A stretch of DNA of 64,000 nucleotides from Mycolicibacterium peregrinum (GTDB lineage: Bacteria; Actinomycetota; Actinomycetes; Mycobacteriales; Mycobacteriaceae), in assembly GCF_001665785.1 (NCBI RefSeq), contig NZ_LZSO01000048.1, positions 1-64,000 on the forward strand. Direction: 5' to 3'. Below, piece after piece: positions 8,583 to 16,975 of the stretch (positions within the stretch are counted from its first letter, which is position 1; every line of letters begins with the position of its first letter). Under the pieces are notes generated by a model. That model was not told where the DNA came from. It made no database searches and saw nothing but the letters and a program-made list of their open reading frames with translations. Both the position numbers and the translations under genes were made by a program.

Positions 8583-9241
8583 CGGACCCTGTGAGCGAGG
8601 TCGCGGTCCTCCTCGTCGACGATCAGGACCTGGTGCGCTCCGGCCTGCGCCGCATCCTTCGGCGCAAGGACGGCTTCACGATCGTCGCCGAATGCGCCGA
8701 CGGCGACGAGGTGCCCGACGCGATCAGCCGGTACCGCCCCGACGTGGTGGTGATGGACCTGCGGATGAAACGGGTCGACGGGATCGAGGCCACCCGCCAG
8801 GTGACAGCGGTCGACGGGCCGCCGGTGCTGGCGCTGACCACGTTCAACGACGACGAGTTGCTCTCGGGGGCGTTGCGCGCGGGAGCCAGCGGGTTCGTGC
8901 TCAAGGATTCCTCCGCCGAGGAACTGATTCGGGCGGTGCGCGCCGTGGCCCTGGGCGACAGCTATCTCGACCCCGCGGTGACCTCGCGGGTGCTCACCAC
9001 CTACCGCAAGTCCGCCGAACCGCGTCGCGCCGCCGCCGTCGGCGACCTCACGGCCCGTGAGCTCGATGTGCTGACGCTCATCGCCAAGGGACATTCGAAC
9101 GCCGAGATCGCCGATGAACTGAGCATCTCCGGGCTCACCGTCAAGAGCCACATCGGCCACATCTTCATCAAACTCGACCTGCGTGACCGCGCCGCCGCCA
9201 TCATCCACGCCTACGACTCCGGGCTGGTCAGTCCCCGTTGA
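8579..9241 (+). CDS. Response regulator, NarL/FixJ family
   Basis: A 220-residue regulator with an N-terminal receiver domain (VAVLLVDDQDLVRSGL; phospho-acceptor aspartate in VVVMDLRMKRVDG; switch threonine in ALTTFNDDE; lysine in VLKDSS) and a C-terminal LuxR-type helix-turn-helix (LTARELDVLTLIAKGHSNAEIADELSISGLTVKSHIGHIF). It overlaps the cognate kinase gene by four bases and is surely its partner. No target operon is obvious; the next gene starts 95 bases downstream and could be read through. Confidence 0.92.
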   Translation: MTDPVSEVAVLLVDDQDLVRSGLRRILRRKDGFTIVAECADGDEVPDAISRYRPDVVVMDLRMKRVDGIEATRQVTAVDGPPVLALTTFNDDELLSGALRAGASGFVLKDSSAEELIRAVRAVALGDSYLDPAVTSRVLTTYRKSAEPRRAAAVGDLTARELDVLTLIAKGHSNAEIADELSISGLTVKSHIGHIFIKLDLRDRAAAIIHAYDSGLVSPR

Positions 9242-9336
9242 CAGGGTGTTTGGGCCATGAGCTGAAGGACCTTCGGCAGCCAAATGCCGACGGATGACCA
9301 CTACCTACCGTTGTCAGAGGGGAGCCATCATGGGTC

Positions 9337-10779
9337 ATGGCCGCAGCCGAAATCCACGAAACACACACCGGGATCGTCGCGTTGGTGGGCGAGCGGGCGT
9401 ACAAGGTCAAGAAACCCGTCACCACGGACTTTCTCGATTTCAGCTCGGTCGAGCAGCGCGAACAGGTGTGCCAACGTGAGGTTCGCCTGAACCAGCGACT
9501 GGCACCCGACAGCTACCTCGGGGTCGCCCATTTCTCCGACCCGCAAGACGGCCGGCCCGAACCGGTGATCGTGATGCGCAGGTACCCCGACTCGCGCCGG
9601 TTGACGTCGATCGTCGTCAATGGTGAACCGGTGGTGGAACATCTGTCGGCGATCGCGGAGGTGATCGCGCGGTTTCACGCCGGCGCGGAACGGTCGGAAG
9701 ACATCGACCGCGCAGCGGCGGTGCCCGCGGTTGCCGGCCGTTGGCGTGACAACCTCACCGAATTGCGCAAATACGCCGGAACCGTGGTGCCGGCGGAATC
9801 GCTGGCCGAGATCGACCGTCTGTCTGACCAGTTCATAGCGGGACGCACCGCACTGTTCGACGGCCGCATCGCCGAGCGCCGCATCGTCGACGGCCACGCC
9901 GACCTGTTGACCGGCGACATCTTCTGTATGCCGGACGGGCCGGCCATCCTCGACTGTCTGGAGTTCGACGACGACCTGCGCCATGTCGACTGCTGCGACG
10001 ACGCCGCTTTCCTGGCGATGGATCTGGAGTTCCTTGGCCGACGAGACCTGGCGGACTACTTCATCGCCGAGTACCAGCGGTTCTCCGGGGATGCCCTGCC
10101 ACCGGCATTGGCGGACTTCTACATCGCCTACCGTGCCGTGGTCCGCGCCAAGGTCGACTGCATCCGGGTCCGCCAGGGCAACCCGAGCGCCGCGGACGAC
10201 GCCGGGCGCCATCTCGACATCGCCCTCGCTCACCTCCGCCGAGGGGCCGTGCGACTGGTCATCGTCGGCGGTGGTCCCGGTACCGGTAAGACCACGCTCG
10301 CGCACGGTCTCGCCGAACAGGTGGCTGCCCGGGTCATCTCTACCGATGACGTGCGCCGCGAGCTGCAAGAGCGTGGAGTCGTCGACGGCGCGGCCGGGAT
10401 ATTGAATGAGGGGCTGTACAGCAGCGAGAATGTGGCCGCAGTTTATGAGGCCGTGCTGGACAAGGCCCGCGAGACGCTGGCCATGGGGCAGTCGGTGATC
10501 CTCGACGGCACCTGGCGGGATCCGGAGCTTCGCCGGCGAGCGCGAGAGATGGCAGCGGACCAGAAATGCCCGACAGTGGAGTTGGCGTGCACAGTGCCTC
10601 TCGACGAAGCCAAGCAGCGCATCGTCGGGCGTCAGGTCACCAACTCGGATGCCACCCCGCAGATCGCAGAAGGTTTGGCGTCCGACGCCGATTGGTCGGA
10701 CGCCCACCCCATCAACACCCGCCGTCCTCTTGCGGACTCCGTCGCCGAAGCCCAACGGATCTGTTGCTCGGCAATCTGA
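9337..10779 (+). CDS. Aminoglycoside phosphotransferase-like / P-loop kinase fusion protein (Rv2004c-like)
   Basis: A 480-residue two-domain protein. The N-terminal half (residues about 1-290) is APH/kinase-like, with IHETHTGIVALVGERAYKVKKPV and the catalytic-loop-like segment RIVDGHADLLTGDIFCM followed by ILDCLEFDDDLRHVD. The C-terminal half has a Walker A motif GGGPGTGKTTLAHGLAEQ at about residue 313, then STDDVRRELQERG and LDGTWRDPELR. This architecture is that of the mycobacterial protein Rv2004c, which belongs to the DosR dormancy regulon in M. tuberculosis; the biochemical role is not established. Start ATG 9337 has GAGGGGAG upstream at slightly long spacing. A weak DosR-like element (around GAAGGACCTTCGGCAGCC, about 9262) is too degenerate to claim. 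Confidence 0.85.
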   Translation: MAAAEIHETHTGIVALVGERAYKVKKPVTTDFLDFSSVEQREQVCQREVRLNQRLAPDSYLGVAHFSDPQDGRPEPVIVMRRYPDSRRLTSIVVNGEPVVEHLSAIAEVIARFHAGAERSEDIDRAAAVPAVAGRWRDNLTELRKYAGTVVPAESLAEIDRLSDQFIAGRTALFDGRIAERRIVDGHADLLTGDIFCMPDGPAILDCLEFDDDLRHVDCCDDAAFLAMDLEFLGRRDLADYFIAEYQRFSGDALPPALADFYIAYRAVVRAKVDCIRVRQGNPSAADDAGRHLDIALAHLRRGAVRLVIVGGGPGTGKTTLAHGLAEQVAARVISTDDVRRELQERGVVDGAAGILNEGLYSSENVAAVYEAVLDKARETLAMGQSVILDGTWRDPELRRRAREMAADQKCPTVELACTVPLDEAKQRIVGRQVTNSDATPQIAEGLASDADWSDAHPINTRRPLADSVAEAQRICCSAI

Positions 10780-10941
10780 CCACCACCATTCGCCTCCATT
10801 ACGAAATGAGGTTTCGGTGTAAACCCGGAGCCGCCAGCCGACAGATCGCCCTTGTAAAGTAAAACGGCGGCCTTCCTTTTGGCTGCGACCAGTACAAACC
10901 TTCCGGGTCACCAGGTTCGGCACATCCACCAAGGGGGAAAT

Positions 10942-11616
10942 ATGAATGAAGTGCTGGCCCGCGCCGGCATCTTCCAAGGTGTGTCGCCAGATGCCGTGGC
11001 CGCGCTCGTCCGGCAGTTGGAACCGGTGACCTTCCGCCGGACCGAGGTGGTGTTCTCCGAGGGTGAGCCCGGCGACACGCTGTACATCATCACCTCGGGC
11101 AAGGTGAAGATCGGACGCAAGTCCGTGGACGGTCGCGAGAGCCTGATCACGCTGATGGGCCCGTCGGACATGTTCGGCGAGCTCGCCATCTTCGATCCGG
11201 GGCCGCGGACTTCGACCGTGACGGCGCTGACCGAGGTGAAGGCGGTCGTGATGAGCCGCAGCGTGCTGCGGAGCTGGATCGCCGACCGGCCCGAGATCGC
11301 CGAACAGCTCCTGCGCGTGCTGGCCCGCCGGTTGCGCCGCACCAACGACAACCTGTCCGATCTGATCTTCACCGACGTGCCGGGCCGGGTCGCCAAGCAA
11401 CTGCTCTACCTGGCGCAACGGTTCGGCAGTCGCGACGGCACCGCGCTGCGTGTCGACCACGAGCTGACCCAGGAGGAGATCGCCCAGCTCGTCGGCTCCT
11501 CGCGCGAGACGGTCAACAAGGCACTGTCGGACTTCGCGCAGCGCGGCTGGATCCGCGTTCAGGGCCGCAGCATCCTGATCGACAATGCCGAACGATTGGC
11601 CAAGCGCGCGCACTGA
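10942..11616 (+). CDS. crp: cAMP receptor-type transcription factor Crp (CRP/FNR family)
   Basis: A 224-residue protein close to the mycobacterial Crp (Rv3676 type). Residues about 15-115 form the cyclic-nucleotide-binding domain (EVVFSEGEPGDTLYIITSGKVKIG; cAMP cassette FGELAIFDPGPRTSTV), then the dimerisation helix, and the C-terminal winged helix with LTQEEIAQLVGSSRETVNKALSDFAQRGWI. The start ATG 10942 is supported by a strong ribosome site AAGGGGGAAA directly upstream. It is transcribed alone; the 160-base upstream spacer shows no clear TGTGA-N6-TCACA site. Some fast growers carry two Crp paralogues, so which one this is cannot be decided here. Confidence 0.9.
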   Translation: MNEVLARAGIFQGVSPDAVAALVRQLEPVTFRRTEVVFSEGEPGDTLYIITSGKVKIGRKSVDGRESLITLMGPSDMFGELAIFDPGPRTSTVTALTEVKAVVMSRSVLRSWIADRPEIAEQLLRVLARRLRRTNDNLSDLIFTDVPGRVAKQLLYLAQRFGSRDGTALRVDHELTQEEIAQLVGSSRETVNKALSDFAQRGWIRVQGRSILIDNAERLAKRAH

Positions 11617-11648
11617 CCGTGTGAGCATGTGACCGTCGAGACATTGTT

Positions 11649-11671
11649 AGTGCCCTAACTATTAGGGTACT
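11649..11671. promoter_or_regulatory. Palindromic operator in front of the marR-type gene
   Basis: Inverted repeat AGTGCCCTAA-CTA-TTAGGGTACT, with arms matching at nine of ten positions and a three-base centre. It ends eight bases before the ATG of the MarR-type gene. Position and symmetry fit an autoregulatory operator of that regulator; binding itself is inferred. Confidence 0.6.
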
Positions 11672-11679
11672 TTCTAAGT

Positions 11680-12195
11680 ATGACCGCAGTATCCGAAGCG
11701 TCTGCCGCACCCTCTGGGCAGCTCAGCGCCGACCCCCTGGCGCTTGAGCGGCAGGTCTGTTTCGCGTTGGCCGTCAGCAACCGCGCCGTCCTGGCCGTGT
11801 ACCGGCCACTGCTGGAGCCGCTGGGCCTGACCCATCCGCAGTACCTGGTGATGCTGGCGTTGTGGGATCACCAACGGTCCGATTCCGGCGGCGCTCCGCC
11901 GCTGTCGGTCAAAGAGATCGCCTCCGCTCTGCAGCTCGACTCGGCGACGCTCTCGCCGATGCTCAAACGACTGGAGGCACTCGGCCTGCTCACCCGCAGC
12001 CGCCGGGCCGGGGATGAACGCGCGACCGATGTCGAGCTCACCGAGGCCGGGATCGCCCTGCGTGAACGCGCACTGGCCATCCCACCCGCGGTGGTGGAGC
12101 GCCTGGGCGTCGACATCGCCGAACTCGAAGAGCTGCATCGGGTGTTGACCCGCATCAACGTGGCTGCGCTGGCGGCCAATTCACTCACCGATTGA
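11680..12195 (+). CDS. MarR family transcriptional regulator
   Basis: A 171-residue MarR regulator. The winged helix spans about residues 55-115: YRPLLEPLGLTHPQYLVMLALWDH, then LSVKEIASALQLDSATLSPMLKRLEALGLLTRSRRAGDERATDVELTEAG, where the last part is the wing. A cysteine near the N-terminus (LERQVCFALAVSNRAVLAVY) is at the position used for peroxide sensing by OhrR proteins, so it may be an OhrR-type organic-hydroperoxide sensor. No ohr gene is adjacent; an OsmC-family gene lies 8 kb away. A strong palindrome sits immediately upstream of the start. Confidence 0.88.
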   Translation: MTAVSEASAAPSGQLSADPLALERQVCFALAVSNRAVLAVYRPLLEPLGLTHPQYLVMLALWDHQRSDSGGAPPLSVKEIASALQLDSATLSPMLKRLEALGLLTRSRRAGDERATDVELTEAGIALRERALAIPPAVVERLGVDIAELEELHRVLTRINVAALAANSLTD

Positions 12196-12209
12196 CACCA
12201 GGAGCCCTC

Positions 12210-12638
12210 ATGGCCGGTCAGAAAACCAAAGATCGCCCCAACTTCTTTCAATACGTCGCCTACTGCTACGGCAAGCGGTTGCCCGATTCCATGCGCGAGT
12301 GGGTGGCTCACGACCTGGCCGACCATGGCGCCGTGCGGCGGCACTTGATCCGGATGGCGATCCCGCCGCTGTTCGTACTGGCGCCGCTCTGGCTTCTGCC
12401 CGCCTCGCTCTATGTGCACATCGAGATGACCGTGCCGATCTACATCTGGGCCATCCTGATGGCGCTCGCGCTCAACAAGATCTGGCGCCGGCACCGGTTG
12501 GCGCAGCACGGGCTCGATCCCAATCTGGTCGACGAGATCCAGTACAAGAAGGACCAGCGGAAGCACGAGGAGTACATCCGGCGGTTCGGGCCCCGTCCCG
12601 AAGCGTCCAAGCATCAGGCCAACAGCAGCCCGTTCTAG
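12210..12638 (+). CDS. DUF5313 family membrane protein
   Basis: A 142-residue mycobacterial protein of unknown function. Its N-terminus (RPNFFQYVAYCYGKRLPDSMREWVAHDLADHG) and C-terminus (HGLDPNLVDEIQYKKDQRKHEEYIRRFGPRPE) fit the DUF5313 pattern, and there are two central hydrophobic segments (MAIPPLFVLAPLWLLPASLYV and PIYIWAILMALAL) that should cross the membrane. The ATG at 12210 has GGAG four bases upstream. It begins 14 bases after the MarR-type gene and is probably in the same transcript. Confidence 0.75.
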   Translation: MAGQKTKDRPNFFQYVAYCYGKRLPDSMREWVAHDLADHGAVRRHLIRMAIPPLFVLAPLWLLPASLYVHIEMTVPIYIWAILMALALNKIWRRHRLAQHGLDPNLVDEIQYKKDQRKHEEYIRRFGPRPEASKHQANSSPF

Positions 12639-12654
12639 GGTTTGACCTGGCCAC

Positions 12655-12686
12655 ACCCCTTGCATGCAAGCTTGCATGCAAGGGGT
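12655..12686. promoter_or_regulatory. 32-base perfect palindrome in front of the gntR-type gene
   Basis: The segment is a perfect inverted repeat with no spacer. Its right half is CTTGCATGCAAGGGGT, and it is itself built of two copies of the palindrome TTGCATGCAA joined through AAGCTT. It ends 13 bases before the GTG of the GntR-family regulator. Two nested sites of this kind are what one expects for cooperative binding of two regulator dimers, so it is read as the operator of the gntR-MFS operon. Confidence 0.75.
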
Positions 12687-12699
12687 ACAGTGGTCTTCC

Positions 12700-13347
12700 G
12701 TGGGCCAGGACGAGAAATCGAGCAACAGCCAGCGCGTCTACCGGATGACGAAGGACCAGATCCTTTCCGGTGAGTTTCGAGGCGGGCAGCTGCTCAGCGA
12801 GGTAGAGGTGGCGACGCAGCTCGGTGTCAGCCGGACGCCGGTGCACGAGGCGTTTCTGCGCCTGGCCGCCGAGGACTTCCTGGACCTGATGCCGCGCCGT
12901 GGCGCCGTCGTCGTCCCCGTATCCGCCCAGGAGGCCACCGACCTGCTGGAGATGCGCCTGGCACTGGAGACCGCGGCGGTGCGCCGGCTGTGCCGGTCGC
13001 CGGAATCCATCGACACCCTGTTCGGTGAGCTGACCGAGTTGGTCGGACGGCAGCGCCATGGGGCCGCGATCGGTGATGCCGATCAGTTCGCTGCCGCCGA
13101 CGATGCGTTTCACCGCCGGATCGTGCAGGTCGCCGGGAATTCGATCGCCGGCCGCTTCTACGGATCACTCAGCGATCGGCAGCGCCGCATGATGGCCGAC
13201 GCTGCCAGATCCGACTCCGCCCGGCTCACCGAGCTGATCGGCGAACACGCGGATCTGGCCGATGCCATCGGCCGCCGTGACGTCGCCGGTTTCGAGGCTG
13301 CCCTCCTGTCCCATCTGGAAGCGACCTACCGGGTGGTGCTGGCATGA
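12700..13347 (+). CDS. GntR family transcriptional regulator (FCD/FadR-like)
   Basis: A 215-residue regulator. The N-terminal winged helix is YRMTKDQILSGEFRGGQLLSEVEVATQLGVSRTPVHEAFLRLAAEDFLDLMPRRGAVV, followed by an all-helical FCD effector domain with the typical acidic/histidine ligand residues (LEMRLALETAAVRR; DDAFHRRIVQVAGN; EHADLADAI). The GTG at 12700 is used; the frame is open upstream but runs through the palindrome. The stop overlaps the start of the MFS gene by four bases, so the regulator and transporter are coupled, and the effector is probably the transporter substrate or a derivative. Confidence 0.88.
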   Translation: MGQDEKSSNSQRVYRMTKDQILSGEFRGGQLLSEVEVATQLGVSRTPVHEAFLRLAAEDFLDLMPRRGAVVVPVSAQEATDLLEMRLALETAAVRRLCRSPESIDTLFGELTELVGRQRHGAAIGDADQFAAADDAFHRRIVQVAGNSIAGRFYGSLSDRQRRMMADAARSDSARLTELIGEHADLADAIGRRDVAGFEAALLSHLEATYRVVLA

Positions 13348-14609
13348 CCGCTGTCGCAACGGAATTCGTCGAGGCCCCGGTTAGGCGCCGGCGACGCATG
13401 CAGCCATGGCTCGCCGTCGCCATCGCCGTCTTCTGCATCGGCTGGGGCGGAAACCAATTCACCCCACTGCTGATCGCCTACGCCCAGCACTCCGGCTACA
13501 CCCGGGTGGACGTCGACGTTCTGTTGGGCGCCTACGTTCTCGGTCTGATTCCGGGACTGCTGATCGCCTCGACGCTGTCGGACCGCCACGGTCGACGCAA
13601 CGTGATGGCCGCCGGCGTGATCAGTGCGGCGCTGGGCAGTCTCATCCTGGCCGTCGGCGACTACTGGGGCTTCCCGGCCCTGTTCGTCGGCCGGTTGTTC
13701 AGCGGAGTGGCGGTCGGTATCGCGATGGCAGTCGGTTCGGCGTGGATCGCCGAACTGTCCAGGCCGCCCTTCGACGACGACGCTTCCGCCGGGGCCGGAG
13801 CGCGCCGCGCCTCGATCTGCCTGTCCCTGGGGTTCGGCGTGGGACCGCTGTGCGCGGGGCTGCTCACTGTGTACGCGCCACTGCCATTGGTCTTGACCTA
13901 CCTGGTCCATGCTGCCCTGTGCGTACCGGTGCTGTGGGCGGTGTGGAACCGGACCGTCGAAACCCGGTCTCGCACGACCTCACGGCCCTTCCTCGACGGG
14001 TTGAAAGTGCCTGCAGCCGGTCATCGCCGGTTCCTGCATGTGGTTGTTCCCATGGCACCGTGGATCTTTGGCTCGGCCGCCATCGCGTACGCCGTGGTGC
14101 CGGCGCTGGTCGCCGACCAGCTCGGGTCCTGGGCGCTGCTGTACACCGTGGGATTGACCGTGCTGACACTGGGCTGCGGCGTGGCGATCCAACCGGTCGC
14201 GCGCCGGCTCGACGACGTGTCCAGCTCTCGTGCCGTGGTGGTGTCGATGGCGCTGATGGCATTGGGCATCTTCGCCGCGGTGGCCACCGCCGTCACCCAC
14301 TCGGCGCTCGTCGCGCCGCTGGTCGCGATGCTGCTCGGCAGCGCCTACGGCATCGCGATCGTCTCGGGTCTGCTTGAGATCCAACGCATTGCGCCGCCTG
14401 ACGAGCTCGCCGGCATCTCCGGGGTCTACTACTCGCTGGCCTATCTCGGGTTCCTGCTGCCCGCAGTACTCGCTGCGCTGGCGCACTGGTTCAGCTATCC
14501 GGAGATGCTGACGTTCGTTGGCGTACTGGCGATGGTCTGCACGGCTGTGTGTGCATCGGGGTGGGCCAAGCATCTGGAGCCGCGGACGCAGGCATCGGCC
14601 TCGGCTTGA
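13344..14609 (+). CDS. Major facilitator superfamily transporter
   Basis: A 421-residue membrane protein with about twelve hydrophobic segments and the MFS loop 2-3 motif in LSDRHGRRNVMAAG. The N-terminus is basic (VRRRRRM) before the first membrane helix. It is translationally coupled to the GntR regulator (ATGA overlap), which suggests substrate-responsive control. Substrate is unknown; sequence alone does not separate drug efflux from metabolite transport. It converges with the ABC-F gene over a 26-base gap. Confidence 0.87.
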   Translation: MTAVATEFVEAPVRRRRRMQPWLAVAIAVFCIGWGGNQFTPLLIAYAQHSGYTRVDVDVLLGAYVLGLIPGLLIASTLSDRHGRRNVMAAGVISAALGSLILAVGDYWGFPALFVGRLFSGVAVGIAMAVGSAWIAELSRPPFDDDASAGAGARRASICLSLGFGVGPLCAGLLTVYAPLPLVLTYLVHAALCVPVLWAVWNRTVETRSRTTSRPFLDGLKVPAAGHRRFLHVVVPMAPWIFGSAAIAYAVVPALVADQLGSWALLYTVGLTVLTLGCGVAIQPVARRLDDVSSSRAVVVSMALMALGIFAAVATAVTHSALVAPLVAMLLGSAYGIAIVSGLLEIQRIAPPDELAGISGVYYSLAYLGFLLPAVLAALAHWFSYPEMLTFVGVLAMVCTAVCASGWAKHLEPRTQASASA

Positions 14610-14635
14610 CTCTGCGCTGAGCATGCCGAGCTCAG

Positions 14636-16294
14636 TCACAACTCGGCAACCCGCCCGTTGTCGACCAGCCACCGGCGGTCCAACCGAACGTTCTGCAGCA
14701 TGCGGCGGTCATGCGTCACCAGTAACAACGCACCGTCATAGGCCTCAAGCGCCTGTTCGAGTTGCTCGATGGCGGGCAGGTCCAGGTGGTTCGTCGGCTC
14801 GTCGAGAACCAGCACATTGGTGCCACGTGCTTGCAGCAACGCCAGGCCGGCACGGGTTCGCTCCCCCGGTGACAGCTCGTCAACCGGGCGTTCGACGTGA
14901 TCGGCCCGCAGCCCGAACTTCGCCAGCAGGGTCCGCACATCGGCCGTGGACCAGTCCGGCAGCTGCTGCTCGAAGCGGTCTACGAGTCGCGCGGTACCGG
15001 TGAAATCGGCACGGGCCTGGTCGATCTCGCCGATGGCGACACTGGCGCCCAGGCCGGCGCGACCCTCATCGGGCTGGCGACGCCCCAGCAGTAGCCGCAG
15101 CAGTGTCGACTTCCCGGCCCCGTTGGCGCCGGTGATACCGATCCGTTCGCCGGCATCGACCTGTAACGACACTGGGCCCAGCACGAAATCACCTTGCCGC
15201 ACAACGGCATTGTCGAGGGTCGCGACGACGGAGCTCGACCGTGGTGCCGCACCGATGGTGAACTGCAGGGTCCATTCCTTGCGGGGTTCCTCGACCTCCT
15301 CGAGGCGGGCGATCCGGCTCTCCATCTGACGCACCTTCTGCGCCTGCTTCTCGCTGGACTCGGTGGCCGCGCGTCGACGGATCTTGTCGTTGTCCGGTGA
15401 CTTGCGCATCGCGTTGCGGGTGCCCTGGCTCGACCACTCGCGCTGAGTGCGGGCGCGGGCCACCAGGTCGGCCTTCTTCTCGGCGAACTCCTCGTACTGC
15501 TCGCGCCGGTGCCGGCGGCCGACCTCACGCTCCTCCAGATAGCTTTCGTAGCCGCCGCCGAAAACTGTGGTGGTGTTCTGGGCCAGATCCAGCTCGAGCA
15601 CTCGAGTCACGCTGCGGGCGAGGAACTCCCGATCATGACTCACCAGGACCACGCCCCCGCGAAGCTCCCTGACGAACTGTTCGAGCCGGGCGAGGCCATC
15701 GAGGTCCAGATCGTTGGTCGGCTCATCGAGGAGCACGATGTCGAACCGCGACAACAGCAGTGCCGCCAATCCCACCCGCGCCGCCTGCCCACCGGACAGC
15801 GCGGTCATCGGCGTCGAGTCCGGTCGCACGGCATCGGTGTCCAGCCCGAGATCGGCCAGCACGGCCGGCAGCCGTTCGTCGAGGTCGGCCGCACCCGTGG
15901 CGAGCCAGTGATCGAGCGCGGCCGAGTACGCAGCAGCCGGATCCGCCTCGGCGGGGTTCGGGTCCGCCAGTGCCGCAGCGGCGGCATCCATGGCCTGCGT
16001 GGCTTCGGTGCAGCCGGTACGGCGCGCGATGTAGGCCGCGACGGTCTCCCCCGGTATGCGCTCGTGTTCCTGCGGCAGCCATCCGACGAACGCATCGGCA
16101 GGCGCGACGGTGACGGTGCCGTCGAGCGGCTCGAGATCCCCGGCCAGGATCCGCAGCAGCGTGCTCTTGCCTGCGCCGTTGACGCCGACCACCCCGATCA
16201 CATCACCCGGCGCCACGGTCAGGTCGACCCCCTCGAACAGGGTGCGATGGGCGAAACCGCCGGCCACATTCTTCGCGACAAGCGTTGCGGTCAT
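14636..16294 (-). CDS. ABC-F family ATP-binding protein
   Basis: A 552-residue soluble protein with two ABC ATPase domains and no membrane segments. Domain 1 has Walker A GVNGAGKST, signature LSGGQAARV and Walker B VLLDEPTNDLD. Domain 2 has GANGAGKST, LSPGERTRAG and VLDEPTNHLDL. The two are joined by a charged linker (about residues 250-340) rich in Arg, Glu and Lys, the part that reaches into the ribosome in ABC-F proteins. Such proteins are translation factors or confer ribosome protection against macrolides and related drugs; it resembles the Rv1473-type group more than EttA. It is the only gene on this transcript. Confidence 0.87.
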   Translation of the reverse strand: MTATLVAKNVAGGFAHRTLFEGVDLTVAPGDVIGVVGVNGAGKSTLLRILAGDLEPLDGTVTVAPADAFVGWLPQEHERIPGETVAAYIARRTGCTEATQAMDAAAAALADPNPAEADPAAAYSAALDHWLATGAADLDERLPAVLADLGLDTDAVRPDSTPMTALSGGQAARVGLAALLLSRFDIVLLDEPTNDLDLDGLARLEQFVRELRGGVVLVSHDREFLARSVTRVLELDLAQNTTTVFGGGYESYLEEREVGRRHRREQYEEFAEKKADLVARARTQREWSSQGTRNAMRKSPDNDKIRRRAATESSEKQAQKVRQMESRIARLEEVEEPRKEWTLQFTIGAAPRSSSVVATLDNAVVRQGDFVLGPVSLQVDAGERIGITGANGAGKSTLLRLLLGRRQPDEGRAGLGASVAIGEIDQARADFTGTARLVDRFEQQLPDWSTADVRTLLAKFGLRADHVERPVDELSPGERTRAGLALLQARGTNVLVLDEPTNHLDLPAIEQLEQALEAYDGALLLVTHDRRMLQNVRLDRRWLVDNGRVAEL

Positions 16295-16318
16295 GGCCCT
16301 ATCGTCGCATCACCGTGG

Positions 16319-16975
16319 TCACGGCCCCCAGCCGCGCAGATACGTCAGCACCGCGCGTACCCGACGGTGCTGTTCACCGTCGATCGGCAGGCCGAGTTTG
16401 GCGAAGATACTGCTGATGTGCTTCTCCACGGCACCGGCGCTGACAACCAAGGTGCGGGCGATGTTCGCGTTGGACCGACCCTCGGCCATCAGCCCCAGCA
16501 CTTCCTGTTCGCGCGCGGTCATCTGTCGCAGCGGGTCGTCGCGTCGGCGTCGCACCAGTAACTGGGCCACCACATCGGGGTCGAGCACCGTGCCGCCGGA
16601 CGCCACCCGCTGCACCGCATCGAGGAAGTCCGCGATCGCCACGACCCGATCCTTGAGGAGATAGCCGACTGCTCCGGCTCCGTCGGCCAGCAGGTCGTCT
16701 GCGTAGGAGACCTCGACGTACTGGGACAGCACGAGAACCGGCGATCGCGCCACCCGCCGCCTGGCTTCCACCGCGGCACGCAGGCCCTCGTCGGTGTGGG
16801 AAGGCGGCATCCGGACGTCCACCACCGAGACGTCCGGCCTGTGCTGTTCGATCGCCTGGACCAGCGACGGACCATCACCGACCGCGGCGACCACGTCGTG
16901 GCCGTTCTCGGTCAGCAATCGGATGAGGCCCTCCCGCAGGAGGACCGCGTCGTCGGCCACCACCACTCTCAACAC
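16319..16975 (-). CDS. Response regulator, NarL/FixJ family
   Basis: A 218-residue regulator with a receiver domain (LRVVVADDAVLLREGLIRLL; phospho-acceptor Asp in VSVVDVRMPP; VLVLSQYVE; lysine in YLLKDRV) and a C-terminal LuxR-type helix-turn-helix (MTAREQEVLGLMAEGRSNANIARTLVVSAGAVEKHISSIFAKL). Its start overlaps the end of the upstream sensor kinase by seven bases, so the pair is co-translated. It is the second NarL-type system in the window and in the opposite orientation to the first. Confidence 0.92.
   Translation of the reverse strand: MLRVVVADDAVLLREGLIRLLTENGHDVVAAVGDGPSLVQAIEQHRPDVSVVDVRMPPSHTDEGLRAAVEARRRVARSPVLVLSQYVEVSYADDLLADGAGAVGYLLKDRVVAIADFLDAVQRVASGGTVLDPDVVAQLLVRRRRDDPLRQMTAREQEVLGLMAEGRSNANIARTLVVSAGAVEKHISSIFAKLGLPIDGEQHRRVRAVLTYLRGWGP

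Noticed and set aside
9255..9300. DosR-box-like sequence before the Rv2004c-like gene
   Set aside because: Only about half of the 20 consensus positions match, which is what chance gives in this base composition.
9328..11628. Long open frame of more than 700 codons on the minus strand
   Set aside because: It runs antisense to the APH/P-loop gene and crp, both of which have clear domain motifs and ribosome sites. Its composition (His, Gln, Arg and Gly rich) is the usual shadow of high-GC genes.
14617..14635. Small hairpin CTGAGC-N7-GCTCAG between the MFS and ABC-F genes as a terminator
   Set aside because: Only six base pairs, overlaps the probable ABC-F stop region, and has no T tract; too weak to list.
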